The notes below the pieces were generated by a model that was not told the DNA's origin, made no database searches, and worked only from the letters and a program-made list of their open reading frames with translations. The translations under genes were made by a program, and so were the position numbers. From DASSUW01 sp963806395 (GTDB lineage: Bacteria > Actinomycetota > Thermoleophilia > Solirubrobacterales > Solirubrobacteraceae), in the NCBI GenBank assembly GCA_963806395.1, contig CAWDYI010000019.1, positions 124,001 through 188,000 of the forward strand: a DNA stretch of 64,000 bases, read 5' to 3'. Of this stretch, positions 42,684 to 50,967 are shown piece by piece. The stretch's first letter is position 1, and each line of letters begins with the position of its first letter.

Positions 42684-43558
42684 CCCGCGCCGAGCACGTC
42701 AGCCATCCGGCGCGGCTCGACGCCGAGCTTCTCGGCGTCGGCCGTTCCCGCCGATGCGAGCATCGGGACGGTGACCAGCTGTGCCTCGTCCCAGGTCGCG
42801 AACGCGGTCGGGCCGGCGAGCGCCTCGTGCGCGCGCAGCAACGGGCGGGCGATGGTCAGCGGGACCGGGAGCAGCCGGCGACGGCGCTCCGCCGCCCGCA
42901 GGGCGATCCGGGTGATGTCGCGGTGGGTCAGGACCTCGGGGCCGGCCAGCTCGTAGCGAGCGGCGGCCGCATCACCGGTCTCGAGCACGCGCATGACGCA
43001 GGCCGCCACGTCGTCGGCCCAGATCGGCTGCGTGCGCGCGCGGCCGCCACCCAGCAGCGGCACCACCGGCAGCAGGGCAAGCCGCTCGAGGCGCAGGAGG
43101 CGCCGATCGCCGGGCGCGTAGACCAGCGAGCTGGCCAGGGTGGTCGTGTGCATGCCCGACGCCGCCACGGCCCGCGCAGCGAGCGCCTTCGCCCGGTGCA
43201 GGCGCGAACCGTGGTGCGGCTCCGCCCCGAGCGGGCTGATCCACACGAATCGCTCCGCCCCCTCGCGCTCGGCGGCCCGCAGCAGGCGGGCGGCCGCCAG
43301 GCCGTCGATCTCCTCGATCGTCGCGCGCGGCTGGTCGCGCTCGGTCGCCGCCAGGTGCACGACGGTCCGGACCCCGCGCAGCGCGTGGCGCCATGACGCA
43401 GGGTCCGACAGGTCGCCGATCGCGAGCTGCACGCGGACGCGCTCGGCGCCGAGCCGGCGGGGGTCGCGCACCAGGCAGCGGACCGGCTCACCGCGCGCCG
43501 TGAGGCGACGCAATATCGCCGATCCGATGAGCCCGGTGGCACCCGTCAGCAGAAGCAC
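42680..43558 (-). CDS. NAD(P)-binding Rossmann protein (NmrA/atypical SDR)
   Basis: A 292-residue atypical short-chain dehydrogenase. TGATGLIGSAILRRL is the cofactor motif; VRCLVRDPRR binds the nucleotide, and FVWISPLGAE takes the place of the usual catalytic strand. The YxxxK pair is absent, as in NmrA-like and complex-I-assembly-type members. The leaderless GTG has TAGGCT seven bases upstream, overlapping the ferredoxin promoter on the other strand. It overlaps the end of the amidase by four bases. Confidence 0.82.
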   Translation of the reverse strand: MLLLTGATGLIGSAILRRLTARGEPVRCLVRDPRRLGAERVRVQLAIGDLSDPASWRHALRGVRTVVHLAATERDQPRATIEEIDGLAAARLLRAAEREGAERFVWISPLGAEPHHGSRLHRAKALAARAVAASGMHTTTLASSLVYAPGDRRLLRLERLALLPVVPLLGGGRARTQPIWADDVAACVMRVLETGDAAAARYELAGPEVLTHRDITRIALRAAERRRRLLPVPLTIARPLLRAHEALAGPTAFATWDEAQLVTVPMLASAGTADAEKLGVEPRRMADVLGAG

Positions 43559-43565
43559 GCCTGGG

Positions 43566-43575
43566 AGCCTAGAAT
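43566..43575. promoter_or_regulatory. Overlapping divergent -10 boxes (NAD-binding gene / ferredoxin)
   Basis: TAGGCT on the minus strand (43571-43566) and TAGAAT on the plus strand (43570-43575) share two bases. The minus gene is leaderless, while the plus transcript has a leader of about 38 bases before fdxA. Confidence 0.55.
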
Positions 43576-43619
43576 CCCCCGTCGCTCCCTGAAGTCCAGC
43601 CTCAAGGACAGACCCCCGT

Positions 43620-43883
43620 ATGGCCTATGTAATTGCGGAACCCTGCATCGGCACCAAGGACAACTCGTGCGTCGAGGTGTGTCCCGTCGACTGCATCCAC
43701 CCGACGCCTGATGAGCCCGATTACGACGCCGTCGAGATGCTGTACATCGACCCTGAGGAATGCATCGACTGCGACGCCTGCGTGGAGGCCTGTCCCGTCG
43801 ACGCGTGCTTCGCCGAGGACCAGCTCCCCGAGGAGTGGTCGTCGTACATCAAGATCAACGCGGATTACTACGCGGGGAAGTAG
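43620..43883 (+). CDS. fdxA: 7Fe-type ferredoxin
   Basis: An 87-residue ferredoxin with two clusters. C9, C17 and C21 (CIGTKDNSCVEVCP) lack the middle cysteine and fit a 3Fe-4S cluster. The second motif CIDCDACVEACP provides a 4Fe-4S site. The C-terminal tail is that of actinobacterial FdxA. It carries electrons, for example to P450s or other oxidoreductases. AAGGA lies about eleven bases before the ATG. Confidence 0.95.
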   Translation: MAYVIAEPCIGTKDNSCVEVCPVDCIHPTPDEPDYDAVEMLYIDPEECIDCDACVEACPVDACFAEDQLPEEWSSYIKINADYYAGK

Positions 43884-44601
43884 CAGCCGGGCGGTACCAG
43901 TCGAGCGCGTTGGCGGCCAGCGCCGCCGGCGCGATCTCGGCGACGAGGTCGAGGTCGGCGGGCTCGAACGCACGGCGGGCTCGCGTGCCCGGCAGATCGG
44001 AGCCGAACAGCAGCGCAGTCGGGTCGACGGCGGCGATCGTCCGTAGCACGGAGGGCACGTCGAGCTCGACGCGGCCGAAGCCGGTCGCCTTCACCTTGAC
44101 GCCGTGGCGCACGAGCCGCAGCAGCACCGGCAGGCCCTCGGCGTGTAGCCCGAGGTGGTCGATGCTCACGCGCGGCAGCGCGCGCAGGCGATCCTCGATC
44201 GACGCCAGCTCGCGCCCGTCGACATAGACCTCGGCGTGCCAGCCGGCCAGCTCGTGCACGCGGCCGGCGAGCCGCTCGTCGAGCTCGTCGCCGCCGCGGC
44301 GCAGGTTGAACCGGAGCGCACGGACGCCCGCGCGGTCGAGCGCGAGGATCTCCTCGTCGGAGGCGGAGGGCGGGAGCTGCGTGACGCCGACGAACGCGTC
44401 GCCCAGCCGCGCGAGCGCGTCCACGAGGTAGGTCTGGTCGAACGCCTGGAACGAGCCCGAGACCACCGCGCCGCCGGTGATTCCGAGCGCTGCCGTATGC
44501 CGGCGGTAGTCCTCGACCGTGAACGGCGGCGGCAGGTAGCCGCGGTTGGCGACCAGCGGGAAGCGCGGGTCGATCACGTGCAGGTGGCTGTCGAAGACCA
44601 C
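43855..44601 (-). CDS. Amidohydrolase-2 family metal-dependent hydrolase
   Basis: A 248-residue TIM-barrel hydrolase of the amidohydrolase_2 group. The metal motif HLH is at residues 6-8 (DSHLHVIDPRFP), with later metal or catalytic positions in RVSIDHLG and LLFGSDLPG. Family members hydrolyse lactones or decarboxylate aromatic acids. The C-terminus overlaps the ferredoxin gene by 29 bp. Its start lies close to the TetR gene end on the same strand, so they may be co-transcribed. Confidence 0.87.
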   Translation of the reverse strand: MVFDSHLHVIDPRFPLVANRGYLPPPFTVEDYRRHTAALGITGGAVVSGSFQAFDQTYLVDALARLGDAFVGVTQLPPSASDEEILALDRAGVRALRFNLRRGGDELDERLAGRVHELAGWHAEVYVDGRELASIEDRLRALPRVSIDHLGLHAEGLPVLLRLVRHGVKVKATGFGRVELDVPSVLRTIAAVDPTALLFGSDLPGTRARRAFEPADLDLVAEIAPAALAANALDWYRPAATSPRSNPR

Positions 44602-44607
44602 TGACCG

Positions 44608-45204
44608 TCACCCGCTCGCCAGCCGCCGCACGCTGTCGAGCAGGAGCGAGCGGACGGCGGAGCGGTCGCGGTCGCGGTCCTCCCCAAGGAACCGCTGCAG
44701 CTCGGCGTCGAAGAGGGCGAGGATCAGATCGGCCAGCAGCGCGGTGTCCGCGTCGGGACGGAGCTCGGCGAGCAGCAGGGTCAGGTGCTGGTGCCAGGCG
44801 GCGTATGCGCCGGTGCGCTGGCGGGCGAGCGGCTTGGCGGTCTCGGACCCGAGGAGCAGCTCGCCGTGCTCGAACGTGAGCCCGAGCAGCGCGCCCGCGA
44901 ACGCCTCGAGCCGCTCGCCCGCGGGTGCCCCGGGGCCGAGCGGCGGCGGGCCGCGGAGCAGCTCGTCCTGGAGCGCCCGCTCGTGCTCGTCGAGCAGCGC
45001 CTGCAGGAGCGCGCTGCGGTCATCGAAGCGGCGGAACAGCGTCGCCCGCCCGACGCCGGCCTCGCGCGCGACCTGCTCGAGGCTGACGGCGTGCACCCCG
45101 TGCAGCGCGAAGAGGCGGCGAGCCGCGCGGAGTATGCGCTCGCGGTTGCGCGCCGCATCCGCACGCTCGAGCCGGGCGCCGGCGATCGGCAGTTCGCTCT
45201 CCAC
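44608..45204 (-). CDS. TetR/AcrR-family regulator
   Basis: A 198-residue TetR protein: RILRAARRLFALHGVHAVSLEQVAREAGVGRATLFRRFDDR is the DNA-binding domain at about 23-63. GTG 45204 is preferred to ATG 45225 because TAGCAT (45218-45213) sits eight bases before it and because the ATG lies inside the inverted repeat over the promoter. It is divergent from the YdcZ-type transporter, which it likely represses. Confidence 0.9.
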   Translation of the reverse strand: MESELPIAGARLERADAARNRERILRAARRLFALHGVHAVSLEQVAREAGVGRATLFRRFDDRSALLQALLDEHERALQDELLRGPPPLGPGAPAGERLEAFAGALLGLTFEHGELLLGSETAKPLARQRTGAYAAWHQHLTLLLAELRPDADTALLADLILALFDAELQRFLGEDRDRDRSAVRSLLLDSVRRLASG

Positions 45205-45217
45205 GAACAGAGATGCT

Positions 45218-45240
45218 AGTCTCATTTAGCAACCGAGACT
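45218..45240. promoter_or_regulatory. AGTCTC/GAGACT inverted repeat (probable TetR operator)
   Basis: Perfect 6-bp arms (45218-45223, 45235-45240) with an 11-base spacer lie between tetR and the transporter, touching the tetR -10 box. Confidence 0.55.
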
Positions 45241-45251
45241 GACGTATCGTT

Positions 45252-46175
45252 TTGTTCGCCGCCTCCTTCCTCTTCCTCGTCGGCAGCCTGCTCGCCGTCC
45301 AGGCCGCCGCCAACGTGCAGCTGAGCCGTGCCGTCGGCAGCCCGTTCGGAGCCTCGGCGCTCCAGCTCGGCATCGGCGCCGGGCTGCTGCTCGCCCTGGC
45401 GGCGATGGCCGGTGCACTGGGCGCGTTCGGCTCGCTCGACGACGCCGCACCCTGGCACCTGGTCGGCGGCGTGGGCTCCGCCGTGTACATCACCGCCGGA
45501 ATCCTCCTGTTCCCGCGGCTCGGCGCGATCGTCGCCGTCGGGCTGTTCGTCGCGGGCCAGATGCTCGCCTCGCTGCTGCTCGACAGCTTCGGCTGGCTCG
45601 GCGTCGAGCGCGAGCCGCTCGACGTGGCGGCAGCGGCCGGGGCCGCCGCCGTCGTGGTCGGCGTGCTGCTCGTCGTGCGGGCGCAGGCCGGCGGCGACGC
45701 GCTCGAGAGCGCCGTCCGTGACCGTGCCGGCTGGATCGCACTCGCCCTGGTCGGCGGCGCCGCGCTGCCGCTCCAGGGCGCCGTCAACGCCCGGCTGCGC
45801 GCCGACCTCGACGCCCCGATCGCGGTCGGCGCGTTCTCGTTCCTGGTCGCGACGCTGGCGATGGCGTTGCTGCTGACGGTCTCGCTCGCGTTCGCGGCGA
45901 CCGCTCGGCCGCGGCTGGGGCAGCTCGACCGCGTGCCCTGGTGGGGCTGGCTCGGCGGGCTGTGCGGCGCCGTCTATGTCACGTCGGTGTTCCTCCTGAT
46001 CCCCGAGATCGGAGCCGCGCCGACGATCGCGCTCACGATCGCGGGCCAGCAGGTCGCTTCGGTGTTCGTCGACCGCTTCGGGCTGCTGGCGCTGCCGCGG
46101 CGCCCGATCTCACGCGCGCGATTGACCGGCGTCGCGCTGCTGCTCGCCGGCGTCGGGCTCGTCCAGCTCGCGTAG
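45252..46175 (+). CDS. DMT-family transporter (YdcZ/DUF606, duplicated)
   Basis: A 307-residue membrane protein made of two YdcZ-like halves, about ten helices. Each half has the family pattern: AGILLFPRLGAIVAVGLFVAGQMLASLLLDSFG in the first and SVFLLIPEIGAAPTIALTIAGQQVASVFVDRFG in the second. The TTG start is unusual, but the N-terminal helix begins immediately. Divergent from tetR; small-molecule export is inferred. Confidence 0.88.
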   Translation: MFAASFLFLVGSLLAVQAAANVQLSRAVGSPFGASALQLGIGAGLLLALAAMAGALGAFGSLDDAAPWHLVGGVGSAVYITAGILLFPRLGAIVAVGLFVAGQMLASLLLDSFGWLGVEREPLDVAAAAGAAAVVVGVLLVVRAQAGGDALESAVRDRAGWIALALVGGAALPLQGAVNARLRADLDAPIAVGAFSFLVATLAMALLLTVSLAFAATARPRLGQLDRVPWWGWLGGLCGAVYVTSVFLLIPEIGAAPTIALTIAGQQVASVFVDRFGLLALPRRPISRARLTGVALLLAGVGLVQLA

Positions 46176-46182
46176 TCACGAC

Positions 46183-47586
46183 TCAGTTTCCGGGAGGCGG
46201 CTCCAAGCTGATGAAGAGGCCGAAGGAGGGGTAGCACGGGCCCGGCGTGTCGCACCCGACGGCGATCCGGTAGCTGTGGCCCGGGATCGCCTCAAAGGCC
46301 ACGGTTCTTGTGCCGTTGATGAACGTTGCCGGAAGCTCGCCGAGCGCCGCGATCTCGTCGCCGTCGAAGACCGCAACGGCCCCGACCGGCAGGAGCCCGT
46401 CCAGGAACTCCCACTGGTTCGTGTAGACGAACAGCCGCTGTCGTTTGACCGGACGGTAGGCGTACCAGACCGTCCGCGTGGCGTCCGACAGGTGAAGGCC
46501 CTCCGCGGTGACGCCCCTGACCGGCGGCTCTCCGGGTTGGCGGGTGGCGTAGCCGACCCTGATGCCGACCGACAAGGACGGCTCACCGATGATCTCCTCG
46601 GCAGCGGTGAAATCGTCGTTGGGCGGCGGAGCCGTCGACGGGCGCACGGGTTCGCGCCGGTAAAGGATCTTGCCGGCAGCGTGATAGAGCGCGGGGCCGT
46701 CGACCGCCATCGGGAGCGAGTCCAGCGGCGCGTAGCCGGCCGTCGGAGTGGGCGGGGAGCAGTCGCGAGGCAGTGTGGTCCCCAGAACGAGATTGCCCCC
46801 TGCCGGGGGATTCGTCGAGAAGGCGTCACGCTCCATCCACCAGCTCAGGTGCCGTCCGGTCAACCAGACGTTGCCCACGGAGAAGTCGTGGTCAGGCGCG
46901 CCCTCCGAGGGCTCGATCATGGCCTGACACACGCGGCCGCCGCTGACGAGCCGCCACAGGGCGAACTCGCTGTCGCCACGGCCGGCGATCATCACCAGCG
47001 TCCGCCCGCGCAGGACGAGCGGAGCAGTTGCGTCGCTGACGCTCAGCCGGGACACGCGCCGCGTGCGCTTGTCATCGCGCAGGTAGATGCCCTGCTTGCG
47101 TGAGCAGGTGAGCTGGTAGGCGATCTGCTTGCGCCACACCGACACGTTGGACGGCGAGCAGGCACCCTGCGGCAGACCGCGCAACGGCCGAGCGGCATCG
47201 CGCGCAACGTCATAAAGCCACCATCGGGGATTGATCAGCCGGCGATCACGCGTCAATGTCTCCCGCAGGAACGGCAGCACGACCCGTCCCGCGCGATCGC
47301 GTCCGATCGCCTCGAACCCTCGGTAGGCGTCCGCGGGCATGCCGTGCACGGCGCGACGCCGGCCGCCGACCACCCGCATCCACGGCGACGTCCGATCCAC
47401 CAGGCCTCGCGGTAGATCCCGCTGATAGACGATCCTGCCGGCGAGCGCGCTGGCCTGGACGATCGGGAACCGGTCCCGCGCGATCACCTTGTCCTGAGCT
47501 GCCGACGCCGCCGGAAAAGCGGACATCCCGAGGACAGCCGCGAGCACCACACGTGCCGCTTCCCGAACACCAACCACGGCGATCAT
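46183..47586 (-). CDS. Secreted protein of unknown function, 467 residues
   Basis: A signal peptide (VVGVREAARVVLAAVLGMSAFPAASAAQ) is followed by a beta-rich exported protein. The N-terminal half looks like a beta-propeller of about 40-residue repeats with Trp/Arg strands, and the C-terminal part (about 340-467) contains a PPNDDFTAAEEI-type segment as in surface proteins. Paired cysteines are spread through it. Its ATG overlaps the stop of the RTX-like gene (ATGA), so the two are made together. No activity can be named. Confidence 0.7.
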   Translation of the reverse strand: MIAVVGVREAARVVLAAVLGMSAFPAASAAQDKVIARDRFPIVQASALAGRIVYQRDLPRGLVDRTSPWMRVVGGRRRAVHGMPADAYRGFEAIGRDRAGRVVLPFLRETLTRDRRLINPRWWLYDVARDAARPLRGLPQGACSPSNVSVWRKQIAYQLTCSRKQGIYLRDDKRTRRVSRLSVSDATAPLVLRGRTLVMIAGRGDSEFALWRLVSGGRVCQAMIEPSEGAPDHDFSVGNVWLTGRHLSWWMERDAFSTNPPAGGNLVLGTTLPRDCSPPTPTAGYAPLDSLPMAVDGPALYHAAGKILYRREPVRPSTAPPPNDDFTAAEEIIGEPSLSVGIRVGYATRQPGEPPVRGVTAEGLHLSDATRTVWYAYRPVKRQRLFVYTNQWEFLDGLLPVGAVAVFDGDEIAALGELPATFINGTRTVAFEAIPGHSYRIAVGCDTPGPCYPSFGLFISLEPPPGN

Positions 47587-48884
47587 CGCGACACTTTGAG
47601 GCGGATCGCCCAGCGCATCGCCGGGCCACCGGAGTGGTAGCCGGCGAGGCGCAGACGGGCGCGAACGCCCTGCGGCCTGGTGGCCAGTCGGCGGCCGAGC
47701 GGGGTGAGCCGGGCGTTCACCAGCCGCCCCTCCCACGCGCCGCCGGGAAGGACGCCGCGGGCGAGCGTCCGTCGCCTGCCGCCCGCCTCGCGAAGCCGCA
47801 GCCGCCCGGGTCCGCAGCTTGCGAGAACGAGGCTGTCCACGCCGGCGTCGGAGGTGTATGGGCAGCGGACGCGGAAGCTGACCGACCGGCGGGAAGTGCT
47901 TTCCGGGTTCGGCGTGATGTACCCGCCCGCCTCCGGCGTAAGAACCTCGCAGTCCGATTGCAGGAAGTCACGTGAGCTACGCCCTCCGATGTACTCATCG
48001 AACCCCGGGCCGCACGAGACGGGTCCCTCGGCGCGGCGCAGCTCGTCGCGGCCGCCGCGTCCGATGAGCTGGTCGCGGCCGCGTCCGCCATCGAGCACGT
48101 TGTGACGGTCGTCGCCTGCCAGGCGGTCATTGCCGCGCCCGCCGACGAGTGATTCCACGTTCATCAGCTGGTCCCCCTCACTGCTGCCCTCGTCGGTGAT
48201 CCGGCTGTCGAGATCGACGGAGACCGGCGCGGTGCGCCGCGCGTAGCTGACGGTGTCAACTCCGTTCCCGCCATCGAGCATGTCCGGCCCGGGACCGGCC
48301 TCGTCGAATGCACCGTCCACGTCATCGTCGAACAACCGGTCGTTGCCGTGACCGCCGTTGAGGTCGTCCAGCCCGCTGCCCCCGTGAAGCGTGTCGCTGC
48401 CGCCGCCACTGCGGAGACGATCATGACCGGGGCCGCCGTTGAGATGGCTCGTGCCGTCGTCTGTGCTGACCAGCCAGTCACTCCCGGCACCGCCGTCCGC
48501 CGACAGGATGTAGTCGCCCAGGCCTTCAACGACGAGCCGGTCGTCCATGTTCCCCAGCTCGGCGCGGGCGACATGCAACCCACTTGCGGAACGCGGAACG
48601 CAGCGGACGGCGTGCAGGTCGATCGCCTGGCATGACTCGCCTGGCACCAGCACGGCGCCGGTGTCTATCACCGTCCAGGAGAACGCCGGATGGTCCGGGT
48701 CGGACGTGTCGTCCGTGTAGCTCATCACGACCCGATTGCGCTCAGCAGGGCCGGCGATGAAGGCGACTTCGTCCCCGGCGGCGCTGGAAGGATCGGCGCG
48801 CACGGCGACGGTGCCGGCGTTGGCGGCCGGCGACGAACACGACAGGGCTACGGCTGCGACACCAAATGTGAGCCAGGGCTTCAT
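47583..48884 (-). CDS. Secreted RTX-like (hemolysin-type) calcium-binding repeat protein
   Basis: A 433-residue exported protein. The signal peptide runs to about residue 23. From about 120 to 310 it has nonapeptide GGxGxDxL-type repeats (GGPGHDRL, GGSGLDDL, GGHGNDRL, GGRGNDRL), which form calcium-binding beta-rolls; one stretch (DTVSYARRTAPVSVDL) is typical for these rolls. The C-terminal 120 residues are basic and carry three cysteines. It is coupled to the secreted gene at 46183. Role: cell surface or matrix protein. Confidence 0.8.
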   Translation of the reverse strand: MKPWLTFGVAAVALSCSSPAANAGTVAVRADPSSAAGDEVAFIAGPAERNRVVMSYTDDTSDPDHPAFSWTVIDTGAVLVPGESCQAIDLHAVRCVPRSASGLHVARAELGNMDDRLVVEGLGDYILSADGGAGSDWLVSTDDGTSHLNGGPGHDRLRSGGGSDTLHGGSGLDDLNGGHGNDRLFDDDVDGAFDEAGPGPDMLDGGNGVDTVSYARRTAPVSVDLDSRITDEGSSEGDQLMNVESLVGGRGNDRLAGDDRHNVLDGGRGRDQLIGRGGRDELRRAEGPVSCGPGFDEYIGGRSSRDFLQSDCEVLTPEAGGYITPNPESTSRRSVSFRVRCPYTSDAGVDSLVLASCGPGRLRLREAGGRRRTLARGVLPGGAWEGRLVNARLTPLGRRLATRPQGVRARLRLAGYHSGGPAMRWAIRLKVSR

Positions 48885-48946
48885 GACACGAGGCTCGCGC
48901 CGAACGCGACGCGCGGACACCCCCGCGGGGGGAAGCGGGCGACCCC

Positions 48947-49651
48947 CTAACGATCTCTACGCCACGCGAACGCGGCCGAGACCGGGTGGTGGCGGAGGTG
49001 CTCCCACTTCGGCTTCACGGCCAGCCAGCGGTCGTCGATGACGCCTTCGCGCATCTCGGCCAGCGTCCAGCCCGCGCGCAGGCCGGCGCTGACGTGGTCG
49101 CTGAGCAGGTGCACGTGGCTCGCGATCGCCAGCGGCTCGCCGGAGCTGGACTTGAAGTGGGTCGGCATCCCGGTGGCCATGATGAAGTGCGGGTGGAAGG
49201 CGACGAGCACGAACCATGCGCCCGGCTCGGCCAGCCGCCACGCCTCGCGGTACAACGGCTCCAGATCCTCCAGGTGCTCGTCGACGAGCGACGCGATCAC
49301 GAGGTCGTACACGCCGCCGTCGAGGCCGGTGTCCGCCACATCGGCCTCCACGAGCCGGTCGTGCGCGCCGCGCTCGCGCGCGACGTCGAGCATCTCGGGC
49401 GTGAGGTCGACGCCGTCGATCGAAGCGACGCCGTGGTCGCTCAGCCACGCCCCGGTGCGGCCGGTGCCGCAGCCGAGGTCGGCCGCGCGGCGCACCCGGT
49501 CCCAGGCCGGACCTGAGAGCTCGTCCAGGAGCGCGATGTCCATCGCGTCCTCAACCGTGTCCTCGTACGTCGGGAGCCACTCCCGGTAGCCGGTGCGCAC
49601 GTCCACCGTCTGGTAGCCGCGCGTGTCGAAGTTGGAGAAGTCCAGGCCCAC
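48947..49651 (-). CDS. Class I SAM-dependent methyltransferase
   Basis: A 234-residue methyltransferase. Motif I is ADLGCGTGRTGAWL (about 57-70), the acidic end of strand 2 is GVDLTPEMLD, and VYDLVIASLVDEHLEDL holds motif II/III. The C-terminal cap contains HPHFIMATGMPTHF. The acceptor is unknown. Its start immediately follows the stop of mrp, so it is in the same transcription unit. Confidence 0.88.
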   Translation of the reverse strand: MGLDFSNFDTRGYQTVDVRTGYREWLPTYEDTVEDAMDIALLDELSGPAWDRVRRAADLGCGTGRTGAWLSDHGVASIDGVDLTPEMLDVARERGAHDRLVEADVADTGLDGGVYDLVIASLVDEHLEDLEPLYREAWRLAEPGAWFVLVAFHPHFIMATGMPTHFKSSSGEPLAIASHVHLLSDHVSAGLRAGWTLAEMREGVIDDRWLAVKPKWEHLRHHPVSAAFAWRRDR

Positions 49652-50794
49652 TCAACCGGCCATCGGCAGGCTGATTCCGAGCGGCCGCGGCGGGGAGGGC
49701 TCCTGCATCACCGGCAGCTCGATCGGGGTGATCGCGACGATCCCGCGCGCGGCCTGACGGATCGCCTGAGCGGCCGGGTCGTCGGGGTTGACCTCGATCA
49801 GCGGGATGCCGGCGTCGGCGGTCTCACGCACCGCCATCGTGAGCGGGATCGTGCCGAGCAGCGGCACGTCGAGCTCGTCGGCCAGCGCCCGCCCGCCACC
49901 TTCGCCGAAGATCGGGTAGCGCTCACCGGCGGGCGTGGTGAAGCCGGACATGTTCTCGATCACGCCGCCGATCTCGAGGTTGACCTTGTTCGCCATCTGC
50001 GCCGACCTGCGGGCGACCTTCTGCGCGGCCGCCTGCGGCGTCGTCACGATCACGAACTTGGCCTGCGGCAGCAGCTGCGCGAGCGTCATCGACACGTCGC
50101 CGGTGCCGGGCGGCAGGTCGATCAGGAGGAAGTCGAGCTCACCCCACGAGACGTCCTCGAGGAACTGCGTGAGCGCCTTGTGGAGCATCGGGCCGCGCCA
50201 CACGACGGCCTCGTCCTCGGCGATGAAGAAGCCGATCGACATCACCTTCAGGCCGTGCGCGTCCAGCGGCAGGATCTTGCGCTCGCCGGACACCTTCGGC
50301 CGCTGGCCGCCGAGGCCGAGCATGCGCGGGATCGAATAGCCCCAGACGTCCGCGTCGAGGACACCGACCTTCTTGCCGTCGGCCGCGAGCGCGGCCGCGA
50401 GGTTGACGGTGAGCGACGACTTGCCGACGCCGCCCTTGCCCGAGCCGACGCAGATGATGTTCGAGACCTGCGCGAGGGCGCCCTCGGGCAGCCCGTTGGG
50501 GCGGCCGAGCTTGCGCTGCAGCTCGGACTTCTGCTGGGCGTTGAGGACGTCGAAGCCCACGTTCACGCGCGTGACGCCGTCGAGCGACGACACCGTCTTG
50601 GCGACCGCGGTCTGGAAGTGGCTCTTGATCGGGCAGCCGGGGGTGGTCAGTGACACCGTGACGTCCACGACACCGGCGTCCTTGATGTCGATGGACCGGA
50701 CCATGTCGAGCTCGACGATGTCCTTGCGCAGCTCGGGGTCGATGACGGCCTTCAGGGCCTCGGTTATCTGCTCTCGCGTGGGCACGCTTCTCAT
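49652..50794 (-). CDS. mrp: Mrp/NBP35-family iron-sulfur carrier ATPase
   Basis: A 380-residue P-loop protein that carries Fe-S clusters to target proteins. The N-terminal MIP18/DUF59 domain (about 1-85) has VSLTTPGCPIKSHF. The ATPase domain has GSGKGGVGKSSLTVNLA, DADVWGYSIPRMLG and DLPPGTGDV. The CxxC near the C-terminal (after VIENMSGFT) of many Mrp proteins is missing here (TTPAGERYPIFG), so cluster binding must use other residues. A structured element and a terminator-like hairpin lie before it. Confidence 0.92.
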   Translation of the reverse strand: MRSVPTREQITEALKAVIDPELRKDIVELDMVRSIDIKDAGVVDVTVSLTTPGCPIKSHFQTAVAKTVSSLDGVTRVNVGFDVLNAQQKSELQRKLGRPNGLPEGALAQVSNIICVGSGKGGVGKSSLTVNLAAALAADGKKVGVLDADVWGYSIPRMLGLGGQRPKVSGERKILPLDAHGLKVMSIGFFIAEDEAVVWRGPMLHKALTQFLEDVSWGELDFLLIDLPPGTGDVSMTLAQLLPQAKFVIVTTPQAAAQKVARRSAQMANKVNLEIGGVIENMSGFTTPAGERYPIFGEGGGRALADELDVPLLGTIPLTMAVRETADAGIPLIEVNPDDPAAQAIRQAARGIVAITPIELPVMQEPSPPRPLGISLPMAG

Positions 50795-50814
50795 TGTGGC
50801 ACCTGAAAGACCGA

Positions 50815-50838
50815 CGACCCGCCACGAATGGCGGGTCG
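50815..50838 (-). terminator. Terminator-like hairpin 21 bp before mrp
   Basis: CGACCCGCCA and TGGCGGGTCG form a perfect 10-bp stem with a four-base loop. On the minus strand it is followed by GTCGGTCTTTC. It could end the histone-like transcript or act as an attenuator in the mrp leader. Confidence 0.6.
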
Positions 50839-50850
50839 ACGGCTGAGGGA

Positions 50851-50941
50851 GGAGAGTGCTACATCCGCCGGCGAGGTATGGGCCGGCGAATCCCGCCGGC
50901 GAGGTATGAGGCCGGCAGGCTTACCCGGCGCGCCACTCTCC
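50851..50941 (-). ncRNA. Structured element with twin identical-loop hairpins (mrp leader)
   Basis: An outer 8-bp stem (GGAGAGTG / CACTCTCC, 50851-50858 and 50934-50941) encloses two hairpins. Each has a GCCGGC-based stem and a loop GAGGTATG on the plus strand, and they come from a 28-bp tandem duplication (50865-50880 and 50893-50908). On the minus strand it lies 5' of the terminator-like hairpin and the mrp start. I do not recognise a known riboswitch class. Orientation is inferred from the gene it precedes. Confidence 0.5.
50865..50908. repeat. 28-bp tandem repeat, two copies
   Basis: CCGCCGGCGAGGTATG occurs at 50865-50880 and 50893-50908 and is the source of the two identical hairpin loops. 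Confidence 0.8.
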
Positions 50942-50967
50942 GTTGGCGGCCGGGGGAAGGTCGTGAG

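Noticed and set aside
50851..50941. Glycine riboswitch
   Set aside because: The outer stem begins GGAGAG like that class, but the conserved core and CUCUCAGG end are missing, and the twin hairpins come from a tandem duplication.
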